This document shows, one piece after another, positions 9,974 through 19,199 of a stretch of 64,000 bases of DNA; the first letter of the stretch is position 1, and each line of letters opens with the position of its first letter. The stretch is from Clostridium thermobutyricum DSM 4928. Lineage in GTDB: Bacteria > Bacillota > Clostridia > Clostridiales > Clostridiaceae. The notes below the pieces were generated by a model, which saw only the letters and a program-made list of their open reading frames with translations, was not told the origin of the DNA and did not search any database. Position numbers and translations under genes: made by a program. The stretch covers positions 124,001 to 188,000 of the forward strand of contig NZ_LTAY01000037.1 in NCBI RefSeq assembly GCF_002050515.1, read 5' to 3'.

Positions 9974-10993
9974 TTAGAATTGATCTAAGAATCTCATATC
10001 ACTTTCATATAATAGTCTTATATCATCTATTCCATATTTAAGCATAACCATTCTATCTACTCCAAATCCAAAAGCAAAACCTGAATATACTTCTGGATCT
10101 ATTCCACAGTTTCTTAAAACTTCAGGATGAACCATTCCACATCCTAAGATTTCAATCCAACCACTGCCTTTACAAACTTTACATCCTTCTCCATTACAAA
10201 CAAAACAAGTTGCATCCATTTCTGCTGATGGTTCTGTAAATGGGAAATGATGTGGTCTAAACTTAGTTTTAACTTTTTCTCCAAACATTTTTTTAGCAAA
10301 TAATTCAAGAGTTCCTTTTAAATCTGCAAAAGTAACACCTTTATCAATTACTAGCCCTTCCATTTGATAAAAAATAGGTGAATGTGTAGCATCTACATCA
10401 TCTGATCTATAAACTTTTCCTGGAGATATCATTTTTATAGGAAGACTTTGTTTTTCCATTGTTCTTACTTGAACTGGTGAAGTTTGAGTTCTTAATACAA
10501 AATTATCATTTATATAAAATGTATCTTGTTCACTTCTTGCTGGATGATTTTTTGGTATATTTAATGCTTCAAAATTATATCTATCAAGTTCTATTTCTGG
10601 TCCTTCTTCAATAGTGAATCCCATAGAAACAAATATATTTTTCATATTTTCAAGTGTTAGATCTAAAGGATGTCTTTTTCCTAATCTAGCTTTTTTTCCT
10701 GGAAGTGATATATCTATAACTTCATTTGCTAATTTTTCATTTTTTTCTTTTCCTTTTATTTCTTTAGCCACAGCTTCTAACTTTTCTTCTAAAACTGCTT
10801 TTACCTCATTTACCATTTTACCTACTAATGGTCTTTCTTCTGGTGAAACATCTTTCATACCTCTAAGTATAGTTGTAAGCTCACCTTTTTTTCCAAGATA
10901 TTTTACTCTTATTTCTTCAACTTCTGCTGAAGATGTAGCTTTTTCGATTTCTGATAATGCTAAAGCTTGAATTTCTTTAAGTTTTTCTTGCAT
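9974..10993 (-). CDS. pheS: Phenylalanyl-tRNA synthetase alpha subunit
   Basis: A 339-residue catalytic subunit. An N-terminal coiled coil (1-90) that holds tRNA-Phe is followed by the class II core with motif 2 ([22 protein letters not shown]) and motif 3 ([10 protein letters not shown]). It activates Phe with ATP. The reading frame extends nine codons further upstream, but that stretch encodes the ribosome site AGAAAGGAGATTTAAA. I therefore start at the ATG at 10993 ([13 protein letters not shown]), which matches the family. First gene of the T-box-controlled pheST operon. Confidence 0.97.
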   Translation of the reverse strand: MQEKLKEIQALALSEIEKATSSAEVEEIRVKYLGKKGELTTILRGMKDVSPEERPLVGKMVNEVKAVLEEKLEAVAKEIKGKEKNEKLANEVIDISLPGKKARLGKRHPLDLTLENMKNIFVSMGFTIEEGPEIELDRYNFEALNIPKNHPARSEQDTFYINDNFVLRTQTSPVQVRTMEKQSLPIKMISPGKVYRSDDVDATHSPIFYQMEGLVIDKGVTFADLKGTLELFAKKMFGEKVKTKFRPHHFPFTEPSAEMDATCFVCNGEGCKVCKGSGWIEILGCGMVHPEVLRNCGIDPEVYSGFAFGFGVDRMVMLKYGIDDIRLLYESDMRFLDQF

Positions 10994-11033
10994 TTTAAAT
11001 CTCCTTTCTCTTTCTAACATATATTTTTCTACA

Positions 11034-11290
11034 TAAAAAAACCGCCCCTTATAACAAGGGACGGAAAAATCCGCGTTACCACCCTAATTGGCTTATCTAT
11101 TTAAATTAAATAAACCCAACTCGTATAATTTAACGGTTTCCCGCTAGCTACTACTAAAAATTTCACAGCTAGAGCTCCTGAGTGAACTTCAATATATCTA
11201 ATCTTAAAAAAACTTCCAGTCTATGATTTTTTCTCCCTAAAAGTTAGTATATACCTACTCTCTCTATCATTACTTTTTTTTATTAAATTT
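11034..11290 (-). promoter_or_regulatory. T-box leader, tRNA-Phe-responsive, with terminator
   Basis: On the minus strand the T-box core AGGGTGGTAACGCGG (complement of 11071-11085) is followed by a strong terminator hairpin, CCGTCCCTTG / AAGGGGCGG plus seven Ts (11034-11064). The upstream stem I region holds GAAG-TTC-ACTC (about 11185-11195); TTC is a Phe codon at the usual specifier position. Uncharged tRNA-Phe should bind and stabilise the antiterminator (T-box bulge UGGU), switching pheST on. The presence of pheS directly downstream confirms the assignment. Confidence 0.93.
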
Positions 11291-11299
11291 ACTACATAA

Positions 11300-11328
11300 A
11301 TTATACATTCCTTTTATTATAATTTCAA
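11300..11328 (-). promoter_or_regulatory. Sigma-A promoter of pheST T-box transcript
   Basis: On the minus strand TTGAAA (11323-11328) and TATAAT (11300-11305) lie exactly 17 bp apart, just upstream of the T-box stem I and 10 bases from the preceding gene's stop codon. Confidence 0.8.
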
Positions 11329-11337
11329 GGAAATGTT

Positions 11338-12120
11338 TTATTTAGACATATTTTGTCTTACTTTTTCATAAAGAATTATAGAAGTTGCTACTCCGACATT
11401 CAATGATTCTGCTTTACCTGGCATTGGTATTTTTACTTTTACTGTTGAAAGATTAAATATTTCATCTGAAACACCATTTCCTTCATTTCCTACAGTTAAA
11501 ACAATATTTCCACTTAAATCTTCTTCAAAGAAATTATTACTTTCTTTAAGTGAAGTAGCTATAATTTTATAATCTCTATTCTTTAAATCCTTAATTATAG
11601 AAAAATTTTCATCATCTAAATATATATTTACATAGAATATTGATCCCATTGTAGATCTAATAACTTTTTCATTATATATATCAACTGTTCCCTTAGTCAA
11701 TATAATTCCTTCAACTCCTGCTGCATGAGCTGTTCTTATTATAGTTCCTAGATTACCTGGATCTTGAACTTTGTCACATAGAAGATAGAAACTTCCTTCT
11801 AGTTTTTTAGATTCATTTTTTAGTTTAACTATACTTCCAATCCCCTGTGGATTTTCTGTATCACATATATCTAGAAATAGGGTTTTTGAAATACCAAAAA
11901 CCCTACCTTTATAATTATATTTTTCTAAAATTTCTAGGACTTTTTCTTCAACTTCTTTAACAAATACTATAGCTTCTAATTCAACATTTGCTTTTAAGGC
12001 TTCTTCTACTAATCTAAACCCTTCTATAAAATATTTTTTAAGTTTATTTCTGTATTTTCTCTCCTTAAGCTTTTTTGTTTCTTTATAAAAGCTATTATCT
12101 TTACTTTCTATATAAACCAA
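11338..12120 (-). CDS. TrmH-family (SpoU) rRNA methyltransferase, YsgA/RlmB-like
   Basis: A 260-residue RNA 2'-O-methyltransferase. The N-terminal part (1-100) is a substrate-binding domain of the SpoU_sub type. The C-terminal SPOUT domain carries all three motifs: LLCDKVQDPGNLGTIIRTA (motif 1), TVGNEGNGVSDE (motif 2) and IPMPGKAESLNVGVATSI (motif 3). These build the trefoil-knot AdoMet site. Bacillus has a homologue (ysgA) beside pheS. The exact target nucleotide cannot be told from sequence. It is the last gene of the ktrB-ktrA-trmH cluster (13-base gap). Confidence 0.92.
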   Translation of the reverse strand: MVYIESKDNSFYKETKKLKERKYRNKLKKYFIEGFRLVEEALKANVELEAIVFVKEVEEKVLEILEKYNYKGRVFGISKTLFLDICDTENPQGIGSIVKLKNESKKLEGSFYLLCDKVQDPGNLGTIIRTAHAAGVEGIILTKGTVDIYNEKVIRSTMGSIFYVNIYLDDENFSIIKDLKNRDYKIIATSLKESNNFFEEDLSGNIVLTVGNEGNGVSDEIFNLSTVKVKIPMPGKAESLNVGVATSIILYEKVRQNMSK

Positions 12121-12133
12121 AGTCCCACCTCTA

Positions 12134-12802
12134 TTAATTTAACTTGATTATCATGCCTTCTAACTTATTTAAGTCATCTGCTGATCCTATAGCAACTAAT
12201 ATATCTTTTTCATGTATAACATCATCTGGAGAAGGAGATAAATTTATATCATTATCATTTTTTATAGCCATTACATTTATGCCATATCTACTTCTTAATT
12301 TAAGTTCTCTTACAGTTTTATTACTCCATTCTTTTAAAGCTTGAATTTCCATTATACTATAATCAGGTGATAATTCTATAAAATCCAATATACTTTCTGA
12401 AACAAGATTATGGGCTACTCTAACTCCCATATCTTTTTCAGGTAATATAACCTTATCAGCTCCAATTTTATAAAGAACCTTTGCATGTAAATCACTATTT
12501 CCTTTTGCTATTATATACTTAACTCCTAATTCTTTTACAAGTAATGTTGCCATTACACTTGCTTGTATATTAGAACCAATTGTAACTACTGCAACATCAA
12601 AATTCCCAAGACCAAGACTTCTTAATGCATTTTCATCAGTTGCATCTAATTGTACTGCATGTGTAACTTTATCTGATATATCTTGAATTAAATCTTCATC
12701 TTTATCTATTACCATTACTTCATGTCCAACATTAAATAAAGTTTCTGCTACGGAAGATCCAAATCTTCCAAGTCCTATTACAACAAATTGTTTTTTTGCC
12801 AT
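12134..12802 (-). CDS. ktrA: K+ uptake regulatory subunit (RCK), KtrA/TrkA family
   Basis: A 222-residue cytosolic gating subunit of a Ktr K+ channel. RCK_N is a Rossmann fold (GLGRFG at 10-15; acidic VIDKDEDLI at the end of beta 2, typical for nucleotide binding). RCK_C (about 140-222) binds c-di-AMP in homologues. Octameric KtrA rings gate the membrane subunit encoded just upstream (15-base gap). I see no ydaO-type riboswitch ahead of the pair. Confidence 0.92.
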   Translation of the reverse strand: MAKKQFVVIGLGRFGSSVAETLFNVGHEVMVIDKDEDLIQDISDKVTHAVQLDATDENALRSLGLGNFDVAVVTIGSNIQASVMATLLVKELGVKYIIAKGNSDLHAKVLYKIGADKVILPEKDMGVRVAHNLVSESILDFIELSPDYSIMEIQALKEWSNKTVRELKLRSRYGINVMAIKNDNDINLSPSPDDVIHEKDILVAIGSADDLNKLEGMIIKLN

Positions 12803-12817
12803 AACTTAATCATCCCC

Positions 12818-14164
12818 TTAACCAATTAATATCTTACCTTCTGGATATTTGTGGCTTTGCTTAACTTTATTTCTAATAAAAGCTAATGCCACTGTCATTG
12901 GACCAACTCTTCCAAGATACATTGTTATCATTATAACTATTTTCCCTATAGCATTTAACCTTTGTGTAACTCCTGTAGTTAGACCAACTGTTCCAAATGC
13001 TGAAGTAGCTTCATATAAAAGATCTATAAATGATTCATTAGGTTGAGTAATTGCAAGTATCATAGTTACAACAATTACTAACATAATTCCTATCATAAGT
13101 AAAGCAAATGCTTTATATACAAGATCTTTTGAAAATCTTCTACCAAAAGCTTCAGTATCTTCTCTACCTTTTATAACAGATATTACTGTTAATATTATTA
13201 TACCAAAAGTAGCTGTTTTTAATCCACCAGCTGTTGAGCCCGGTGAACCTCCTATAAACATTAAGATTATAGTAAGAAATTTACCTGATATAGTCATTCC
13301 ATCTGTAGAAACACTATTGAATCCTGCTGTTCTTGGAGAAACAGAAGCAAAAAATGAATTTAACCACTTTTCACCAGAATTCATATTTCCTAAAGTTGCA
13401 CTATTATGCATCTCAAAAATAAACATTAAAACAGTTCCAACTACTATTAAAATAATTGTAGTTACAATTACTATTTTTGAGTGAACTGACACTTTTCTAA
13501 TTCCTCTATAGTTATAAATTTCAAGCCATACAGTAAACCCTAATCCGCCTATTATTATAAGAGCACTAATAGTCAATAATATAACAGGATTATTCACATA
13601 ACTTGTTACGCTACTAAAATGCCCCATAAGATCAAATCCAGCATTACAAAAAGCTGAAATAGAATGAAATATACTAAAATAAATTCCTTTTAAAACTCCA
13701 AATTGAGGAATGAACTGAGTAGAAAGTAATAATGCTCCAAAAAATTGAACTGCAAAAGTGAAACCTAATACATACTTAACCATTTTAACTAGACCTTGTA
13801 TACTAAAAGTATTCATTGCTTCTTGTACAAGTAGTCTATTTTTCAATGTGATTTTTTTACCTAATAATACTGCAATAAAAGTAGCAAAGGACATAAATCC
13901 TAATCCACCAATTTCAATTAATAACATTATAACAGTCTGTCCAAACATATTAAAATATGTTCCTGTATCTAGAGTTATTAATCCTGTAACACAAACTGCT
14001 GATGTTGATGTAAAAAGAGCATCTAAGAAGTTTGTAGACTTACCACTCGTGGATGATATTGGCAAACTCAAAAGTATTGCCCCTATAAGTATTACTATTG
14101 CAAAACCTAATGATAAGACTTGTACTCCACTCAAATTAAATTTTTTTATAGTTTTTTTCTCCAT
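12818..14164 (-). CDS. ktrB: Trk/Ktr-type K+ channel membrane subunit
   Basis: A 448-residue integral membrane protein of the SKT superfamily with four M1-P-M2 repeats. The pore loops are visible with their selectivity-filter glycines: TSTSAVCVTGLIT, HSISAFCNAGFDL, SVSPRTAGFNSV and YEATSAFGTVGLT. The basic N-terminal tail (MEKKTIKKFNL) is cytosolic. It takes up K+ (Na+-linked in Bacillus KtrB) and pairs with the RCK protein encoded next. The first gene of this cluster; its upstream gap holds the rplT terminator. Confidence 0.93.
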   Translation of the reverse strand: MEKKTIKKFNLSGVQVLSLGFAIVILIGAILLSLPISSTSGKSTNFLDALFTSTSAVCVTGLITLDTGTYFNMFGQTVIMLLIEIGGLGFMSFATFIAVLLGKKITLKNRLLVQEAMNTFSIQGLVKMVKYVLGFTFAVQFFGALLLSTQFIPQFGVLKGIYFSIFHSISAFCNAGFDLMGHFSSVTSYVNNPVILLTISALIIIGGLGFTVWLEIYNYRGIRKVSVHSKIVIVTTIILIVVGTVLMFIFEMHNSATLGNMNSGEKWLNSFFASVSPRTAGFNSVSTDGMTISGKFLTIILMFIGGSPGSTAGGLKTATFGIIILTVISVIKGREDTEAFGRRFSKDLVYKAFALLMIGIMLVIVVTMILAITQPNESFIDLLYEATSAFGTVGLTTGVTQRLNAIGKIVIMITMYLGRVGPMTVALAFIRNKVKQSHKYPEGKILIG

Positions 14165-14254
14165 TACTCACCTCATAGTTGCTTTTATTTATATACTCCT
14201 ATTATACACAATTTTCAAATATTTTATTTACAAAATTTTAATTTAAAAAAATAT

Positions 14255-14281
14255 AAAGAAAATGCGACCTAAGTCGCATTC
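14255..14281 (-). terminator. Terminator of infC-rpmI-rplT operon
   Basis: On the minus strand AATGCGAC-TTAG-GTCGCATT (14261-14280) is followed by TTCTTT and further T-rich sequence. Confidence 0.85.
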
Positions 14282-14290
14282 TTATGTTAA

Positions 14291-14650
14291 TTAAGCATTT
14301 ATTTGTTTTTTAGCTAATTCTACTAATTCAGCAAATGCTGCAGCATCGTTTATAGCGATTTCTGATAACATTTTTCTGTTTATGTCAACACCAGCTAATT
14401 TGATTCCGTTCATGAATCTTGAGTATGAAAGTCCATTCATTCTAGCTGCTGCATTTATTCTTACGATCCAAAGTCTTCTGTAATCTCTTTTCTTTAATCT
14501 TCTTCCAACATATGCATTTCTTAATGCTCTGATTACTGATTCGTTAGCAGTTTTAAATAACTTACTCTTTCCACCGTAGTATCCTTTTGCAAGCTTTAAA
14601 ACTTTTTTATGATTCTTACGAGCGTTAACTGCTCTTTTTACTCTTGCCAT
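14291..14650 (-). CDS. rplT: 50S ribosomal protein L20
   Basis: 119 residues, the standard length. It has the basic N-terminal helix that threads into 23S rRNA ([27 protein letters not shown]) and the conserved [22 protein letters not shown] motif. L20 is needed for early 50S assembly and in many bacteria represses its own operon by binding the leader. Third gene of infC-rpmI-rplT, 28 bases after rpmI with an AGGAGG site. Confidence 0.99.
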   Translation of the reverse strand: MARVKRAVNARKNHKKVLKLAKGYYGGKSKLFKTANESVIRALRNAYVGRRLKKRDYRRLWIVRINAAARMNGLSYSRFMNGIKLAGVDINRKMLSEIAINDAAAFAELVELAKKQINA

Positions 14651-14678
14651 TCTTTAAAAACCTCCTGTATCCTAATTC

Positions 14679-14876
14679 TTATAGGTATGGTAATAATTTC
14701 TTCATTACTTTTTCTTGTGTACTATCTACGTATCCACCTTTTCTAAGATTTCTCTTAGTTTTTTGGCTTTTTTTAGTTAGTATGTGGCTTTTGAAAGCTT
14801 TTGCTCTTTTAAGCTTCCCTGTACCTGTCTTTCTAAATCTTTTTGCTGCACCTCTATGTGTCTTCATTTTTGGCAT
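14679..14876 (-). CDS. rpmI: 50S ribosomal protein L35
   Basis: 65 residues, strongly basic, starting [20 protein letters not shown], the L35 signature. It lies between infC and rplT in the universal order, with GAGGAGG ahead of the ATG. Confidence 0.99.
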   Translation of the reverse strand: MPKMKTHRGAAKRFRKTGTGKLKRAKAFKSHILTKKSQKTKRNLRKGGYVDSTQEKVMKKLLPYL

Positions 14877-14898
14877 GATAAAATCCTCCTCTCAAGTG

Positions 14899-15411
14899 TT
14901 ATGCCTTTTTAGGGCCTAAAACCATTGTCATATTTCTTCCTTCTTTTTTAGCTGGCTTTTCAACGATACATACGTCTTCTAGCTTACCTAAGAAGTTATT
15001 TAGAATTCTCTCACCAATGTGAGTTAATTCCATTTCTCTTCCTCTAAATCTAACAGTGATTTTAACTTTATCCCCATCTAATAGGAACTTTCTTGCATTT
15101 TTAGCTTTTATTGCAATATCATTTTCTTCAATTGTAAGACTACATCTTATTTCTTTTATGTTAATGATTTTTTGCTTCTTCTTTGCTTCTTTTTCTTTTT
15201 TTGATTGCTCATATATGAATTTTCCTAAATCCATTATTTTGCAAACTTGTGGATTTGCATTTGGTGATATTAACACTAAATCTAAATCCTCTTCATATGC
15301 TTTATTTAAAGCATCCTTAACTGACATTATTCCAAGTTGTTCTCCAGTGTTTGAAATAACTCTTGCTTCTTTTCCTCTTATTTCTTCGTTAGCAATATAA
15401 TTTTTACTAAT
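14899..15411 (-). CDS. infC: Translation initiation factor IF-3 (probable AUU start)
   Basis: IF3 keeps 30S free of 50S and proofreads the start codon. The N-domain ([23 protein letters not shown]), the lysine-rich linker helix ([12 protein letters not shown]) and the C-domain ([31 protein letters not shown]) are intact. The annotated-looking GTG at 15420 is part of the ribosome site itself (GGAGGTG). Eight bases further on is ATT at 15409-15411, giving (M)[12 protein letters not shown], 170 residues. AUU is the known non-standard start of infC in E. coli and others, through which IF3 represses itself. Operon leader of L20 type upstream; rpmI and rplT follow. Confidence 0.93.
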   Translation of the reverse strand: MSKNYIANEEIRGKEARVISNTGEQLGIMSVKDALNKAYEEDLDLVLISPNANPQVCKIMDLGKFIYEQSKKEKEAKKKQKIINIKEIRCSLTIEENDIAIKAKNARKFLLDGDKVKITVRFRGREMELTHIGERILNNFLGKLEDVCIVEKPAKKEGRNMTMVLGPKKA

Positions 15412-15449
15412 GGCTTCCACCTCCGTCTTTAACTAATAAAAGAATACAT

Positions 15450-15563
15450 ATAATAAAAGGACGGCATTAAGCCGTCCTGAACTATCTAAACTAAAAAGAT
15501 AATTTAAAACCAAGCGAACATCTACCGAGTTGCTGGTGAGAAACGGCTGTTTCTTCTTAACAA
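15450..15563 (-). promoter_or_regulatory. Ribosomal protein L20-type leader with attenuator
   Basis: About 110 transcribed bases before infC. It contains GAAACAGCCGTTTC (hairpin), a segment with CCAGCAACTCGG, and a strong hairpin AGGACGGC-TTAAT-GCCGTCCT (15458-15478) followed by TTTTATTAT, which looks like an intrinsic terminator. The position and layout fit the Firmicutes L20 leader (Rfam L20_leader), where L20 stabilises the terminator form. I could not run the covariance model. Confidence 0.7.
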
Positions 15564-15568
15564 AACTT

Positions 15569-15597
15569 ATTGTATATTATTTATTTTTTATTGTCAA
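15569..15597 (-). promoter_or_regulatory. Sigma-A promoter of infC operon
   Basis: On the minus strand a consensus TTGACA (15592-15597), 17 bp spacer and TACAAT (15569-15574). Strong match, as expected for a ribosomal protein operon. Confidence 0.85.
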
Positions 15598-15612
15598 CAC
15601 TTTTTTTTATTA

Positions 15613-16470
15613 TTAATCACAATAAATTATTCTTTCTTCAAAAACTTTATCTAAAGTCCTCATAAATTCTTTATTTAAACAATTTTCTCTACCCATAATC
15701 AATATTTCTTTAGGCGCATTTGTTATTAATCCACTTATTATTACATCTTCAATATTTGCATCTATTCCTATTTTACTATCTCCAATTTCTTTAGTAAATT
15801 GATTAAATATATCTTTTCCACCTTCATCTTCTACTCTGTATTTCCCATCTTTATCAATTATTATATTTATCTTATTCATCTTGCTATCTTGAATCTCAAC
15901 AAAATATTTTAATAATTTTATGAATTCTTTATATTCTTTATCAACCATATATCTTTGTATTACTTTATCTATTATTTCCTCTATGTCTCCTCTTAAGCTC
16001 CTCATTCTAAATGTTATAAATCCATTTATATTAAGTTCATTATTTTCTTCTAAACATTCCTTTATTTTTTCTATTATTTTATTTATTTTATTTTCACAAA
16101 AAACTCCTGTTTCATCTTCTATCTTATTTTCTCTATATAGAACTTTCATAATTAAAATTTCTATCTCTAATATTTCATCTTGTCTAAGAAAAAAATAAGT
16201 ATCTTTTATAAGCTGAAACATTTCTCTTTTTTTATAATCTCTTATCACCATTCTATATAAAATATCACTTATATAAAATTTTATTTTTTGGTGCACACTC
16301 TCACTTTCATCCTCACACATAACTTTTATAATATGAGTTTCACCTTCTATCTTTTCAACTAATCCTATTACTATATTTTTTGTTTTAAGTAGGGTTTTCA
16401 AATCTTGTAACTCTTTTATAAAATCCAATTCTCCCATGTAAGCCAATTTCAGTACAAGCATAGAGTTCAC
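15613..16470 (-). CDS. ytxC: Putative sporulation protein YtxC family
   Basis: A 285-residue protein with no signal peptide or membrane segment. The central FITFRMRSLRGDIEEIIDKVI and the following LLKYFVEIQDSK stretch are typical of the YtxC family (PF08812), which is found in endospore formers and has no known biochemical role. In B. subtilis ytxC lies just before thrS and infC; here it lies directly upstream of the infC promoter and thrS is missing from between. The start at 16470 (MNSMLVLKLAYMGELDF) follows an AGAAGGGAGTG site; MLVLK three codons on is an alternative. Family call from recalled similarity plus synteny. Confidence 0.75.
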   Translation of the reverse strand: MNSMLVLKLAYMGELDFIKELQDLKTLLKTKNIVIGLVEKIEGETHIIKVMCEDESESVHQKIKFYISDILYRMVIRDYKKREMFQLIKDTYFFLRQDEILEIEILIMKVLYRENKIEDETGVFCENKINKIIEKIKECLEENNELNINGFITFRMRSLRGDIEEIIDKVIQRYMVDKEYKEFIKLLKYFVEIQDSKMNKINIIIDKDGKYRVEDEGGKDIFNQFTKEIGDSKIGIDANIEDVIISGLITNAPKEILIMGRENCLNKEFMRTLDKVFEERIIYCD

Positions 16471-16623
16471 TCCCTTCTAGTAATAGTATGTATTTAAAAT
16501 TATTTGTATATACAAACATTAATTTAACATATATTCCACAATTAAACTCTTTTCCTATAACTTGATTTTTTAAGTTTCTAGTAGTAACTTAGAATCAAAT
16601 ATATAAATTAAAGGAGGTATATT

Positions 16624-17325
16624 GTGTTTTGCTTTGTTGACTATAGAATAACTTCTACTGAATTAGAGAATTTAAAAAAATTAGGACTTTCTCCAATTTT
16701 AGTTCCTAAATGTCCTTCACTTTATCCTGCTATAGATGGTCATGTTGATATCCAATTATCATTAGTAAATTGTAAAAAACCATTTTTAATAGTACAAAAA
16801 AATATTGATCAAAGTTTTTTAAAAATATTAAATGAAAAAGAAATTCCATATATTCTTTCTCAAAGTGAGCTTAAAGAAAATTATCCTTATGATATTCCTT
16901 TAAATGCACTTATTACAGAAGACTTTATATTACACAATTTTAAATTTACAGATGAAAAACTTTTATCATCCTGTTCTCACTTAAAAAAAATAAATGTAAA
17001 ACAAGGATATTCAAATTGTTCTATACTTAAAGTATCTAGAAACTCTTTTATTACATCAGATATAAAATCATGTGAAGAGTTAAAAAATAACGGTTATGAT
17101 GTTTTACTTCTTCCCCCAGGTGATATAGAACTTCCTGGTTTAGATTATGGTTTTATAGGTGGTGTAGGTGGCTTAATAAATGAAAATACTATGGTTTTTT
17201 TTGGTTCTTTAGAATATTATAAGTATGGAAATGAAGTAAAGAAATTTTTACATACCAATAAAGTTTCCTATATTAACCTAAAAGACGCTCCATTAATTGA
17301 TCGTGGTGGAATATTCCTTATTTAA
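16624..17325 (+). CDS. Uncharacterised clostridial protein, probable DUF6873/GME fold
   Basis: 233 residues, no signal peptide or membrane segment. It starts at a GTG (MFCFVDYRI) 6 bases after AAGGAGGT. The layout of short repeated beta/alpha units ending in a glycine-rich GYGFIGGVGG-like stretch (residues about 176-188) and FFGSLEYY resembles the guanidino-group-modifying-enzyme propeller fold named in DUF6873 proteins. Several cysteines are present (C3, C32, C50), but I cannot identify a catalytic set. It is a lone plus-strand gene between ytxC and hslO with its own terminator. Function unknown; the fold assignment is from memory of the family and not computed. Confidence 0.55.
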   Translation: MFCFVDYRITSTELENLKKLGLSPILVPKCPSLYPAIDGHVDIQLSLVNCKKPFLIVQKNIDQSFLKILNEKEIPYILSQSELKENYPYDIPLNALITEDFILHNFKFTDEKLLSSCSHLKKINVKQGYSNCSILKVSRNSFITSDIKSCEELKNNGYDVLLLPPGDIELPGLDYGFIGGVGGLINENTMVFFGSLEYYKYGNEVKKFLHTNKVSYINLKDAPLIDRGGIFLI

Positions 17326-17473
17326 TTCTTCTATATAATACTCGTACGTATAATAAATGTTTCTAAATTTAATTAGATAAAGCTAAACGAAAATTTATCT
17401 TTATCTACAATATTTAATTATTTTTTCTTTACCACTGTATTTTAACCAATAAAATTCAAAAAATACTTTGAAA

Positions 17474-17515
17474 ATAAAAAAAGCTATCGACAAAATCCTC
17501 GATAGCTTTTTATTA
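17474..17515. terminator. Bidirectional terminator
   Basis: A perfect hairpin AAGCTATCGA / TCGATAGCTT (17481-17508) is flanked by A-run and T-run, so it can end both the plus-strand unknown gene and the minus-strand hslO. Confidence 0.88.
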
Positions 17516-17523
17516 TTATCTAA

Positions 17524-18411
17524 TTATTTATTTTTTGCTTTTTCTAAAAGTTCTCCTATTTTTTCATTTGTAAATATATATGCTTTACCACAGAAATGAC
17601 ATTTTATCTCTTCTGATTTTCCATCTTTATATATATCTTCAAGTTCTTTTGCTCCAATACTTATAAGAGCTTTTTCAACTCTTTCTTCTGAACAATCACA
17701 CTTATATGATGGTTCTATTTCTTCTAAGAAATTAATATCCATATCCTCAAATATCATTTCTAAAATCTCTTTTATATCTTTTCCTTGATCTAATAAAGTT
17801 GTTATTGGTGGCATCTCTTCTAATCTATATGTTATTACGTCAGCTAATAATTCATCTGCATCAGGCATCATTTGTATAATAAATCCACCTGAGCATTTTA
17901 TGCTTAAATCTTTATCTACTAATACACCTAAAGATACAGCTGATGGTGTTTGTTCTGAAACAGTGAAATAATAAGCAAAATCTTCTGCTATTTCTCCTGT
18001 GTATATAGGCACTTGTCCCACATATGGATCTTTAAGACCTAAATCTTTTATAACATATAACATACCATCTTTTCCTATTGCTCCACTTACATCAAGCTTT
18101 CCATTAGGCTTTAAAGGTAAATCTATAATAGGATTTCCAATATATCCTTTTACTGATCCATCAAAATGTCCTGTAACAGTTACTCCTTTTGCTTCACCTT
18201 TACCATCTATTTTTAAAGTAACTACTTCTTTTTCGCTTTTTAAAAGACATCCCATAAGGCTTCCTGCTGTTAACATTCTTCCTAATGCTGCTGATGCAAC
18301 TGGAGTACAATTATGTAATCTTGTTCCTTCATTTACTAAGTTAGTAGTCATACCTCCTATGAATCTAACCATTCCATTCTTTGCTGTTCCTCTTATAATT
18401 TTATCTTTCAT
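17524..18411 (-). CDS. hslO: Redox-regulated chaperone Hsp33
   Basis: A 295-residue cytosolic holdase, normal family length. The N-terminal domain (1-235) has the expected [27 protein letters not shown]. The C-terminal redox switch has the zinc ligands as CDC (Cys238, Cys240) and CHFC (Cys271, Cys274). When oxidised by disulfide stress the zinc is lost and the chaperone binds unfolded proteins. It overlaps its upstream neighbour closely (3-base gap), so the two are co-transcribed. The link to oxygen or bile stress in an anaerobe is inference. Confidence 0.97.
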   Translation of the reverse strand: MKDKIIRGTAKNGMVRFIGGMTTNLVNEGTRLHNCTPVASAALGRMLTAGSLMGCLLKSEKEVVTLKIDGKGEAKGVTVTGHFDGSVKGYIGNPIIDLPLKPNGKLDVSGAIGKDGMLYVIKDLGLKDPYVGQVPIYTGEIAEDFAYYFTVSEQTPSAVSLGVLVDKDLSIKCSGGFIIQMMPDADELLADVITYRLEEMPPITTLLDQGKDIKEILEMIFEDMDINFLEEIEPSYKCDCSEERVEKALISIGAKELEDIYKDGKSEEIKCHFCGKAYIFTNEKIGELLEKAKNK

Positions 18412-18414
18412 ATA

Positions 18415-19158
18415 CTATACCTCCATTTTTTTAACTACATAAAGAATTCTTTCAGAATATTCATTTACATCTTCATTAGAATATCCATCCCATTTTTCTA
18501 ATACACTTAAATTTGCCATTTTTAAATAATTTTCTATTTCTTCTTCTTTATATGCTCTTTCATAATGTTCTTCTTCGAATCTTTCATAAAGTTCTCCTTC
18601 TTTAATAAAGAAAGTTAAGAACATATTTGTTATTGAATCTTCAAATGTATTTTCCCAACTATAAAAAACTTCTTCTGAATTATAAGTATAAATATTATTT
18701 CCTAATACTTCTGAAAGCTTATAATAGGAATTTATATCAAAAATAAAAATTCCATCCTTCTCTAAGTGATTATACACACTTTTAAAATAATTTACTATTC
18801 CTGAATCTTCTATTATATAATTAGTAGAATCTAATACACATGTTATCAATGAAAACTTATGATTAAGATTAAGCTCTGTCATATCTTGTCTTACTATTCT
18901 ACTTCTTATCTTTTCTTTCTTAAATTTTTCAAAAGCTTCTCTTAGCATTTCTTCAGATAAATCAACTGCAAATGCTTCTTTAAATTGTTTCGCTATTTCT
19001 ATTGAAACATTACCTGTTCCACAAGCCAAATCAAGATAGCTTTTTTTATTTACATTATATCTTTCACATATATCTAATACTTTATCACCAATTTTTTTAT
19101 AATCTATATCTTCATTTATAAGTTCATCATATATTTTTGCAAATTCACAATATGCCAT
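18415..19158 (-). CDS. Class I SAM-dependent methyltransferase
   Basis: About 247 residues. Motif I is YLDLACGTGNVSIEIA (residues about 38-53), followed by the acidic beta-2 end (AVDLSEEML) and ITCVLDSTNYI. The C-terminal half is a small antiparallel insert. It resembles the clostridial methyltransferases adjacent to hslO, whose substrate is unknown. The frame opens at a TTG inside GGGGGA; I start at the ATG at 19158 (MAYCEFAKIYDELI), 10 bases past that Shine-Dalgarno. The promoter is at 19200-19228. First gene of a two-gene unit with hslO. Confidence 0.88.
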   Translation of the reverse strand: MAYCEFAKIYDELINEDIDYKKIGDKVLDICERYNVNKKSYLDLACGTGNVSIEIAKQFKEAFAVDLSEEMLREAFEKFKKEKIRSRIVRQDMTELNLNHKFSLITCVLDSTNYIIEDSGIVNYFKSVYNHLEKDGIFIFDINSYYKLSEVLGNNIYTYNSEEVFYSWENTFEDSITNMFLTFFIKEGELYERFEEEHYERAYKEEEIENYLKMANLSVLEKWDGYSNEDVNEYSERILYVVKKMEV

Positions 19159-19199
19159 AATAGTATAATCCCCCAATCGGTTTAAACAAATATAAACAT

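Noticed and set aside
10994-11020. Longer N-terminus for PheS
   Set aside because: Those nine codons encode the ribosome-binding site AGAAAGGAG, and the family starts at the next Met.
14165-14254. c-di-AMP (ydaO) riboswitch before ktrB
   Set aside because: Only about 90 bases lie between the ktrB start and the rplT terminator, too few, and no core motif is visible.
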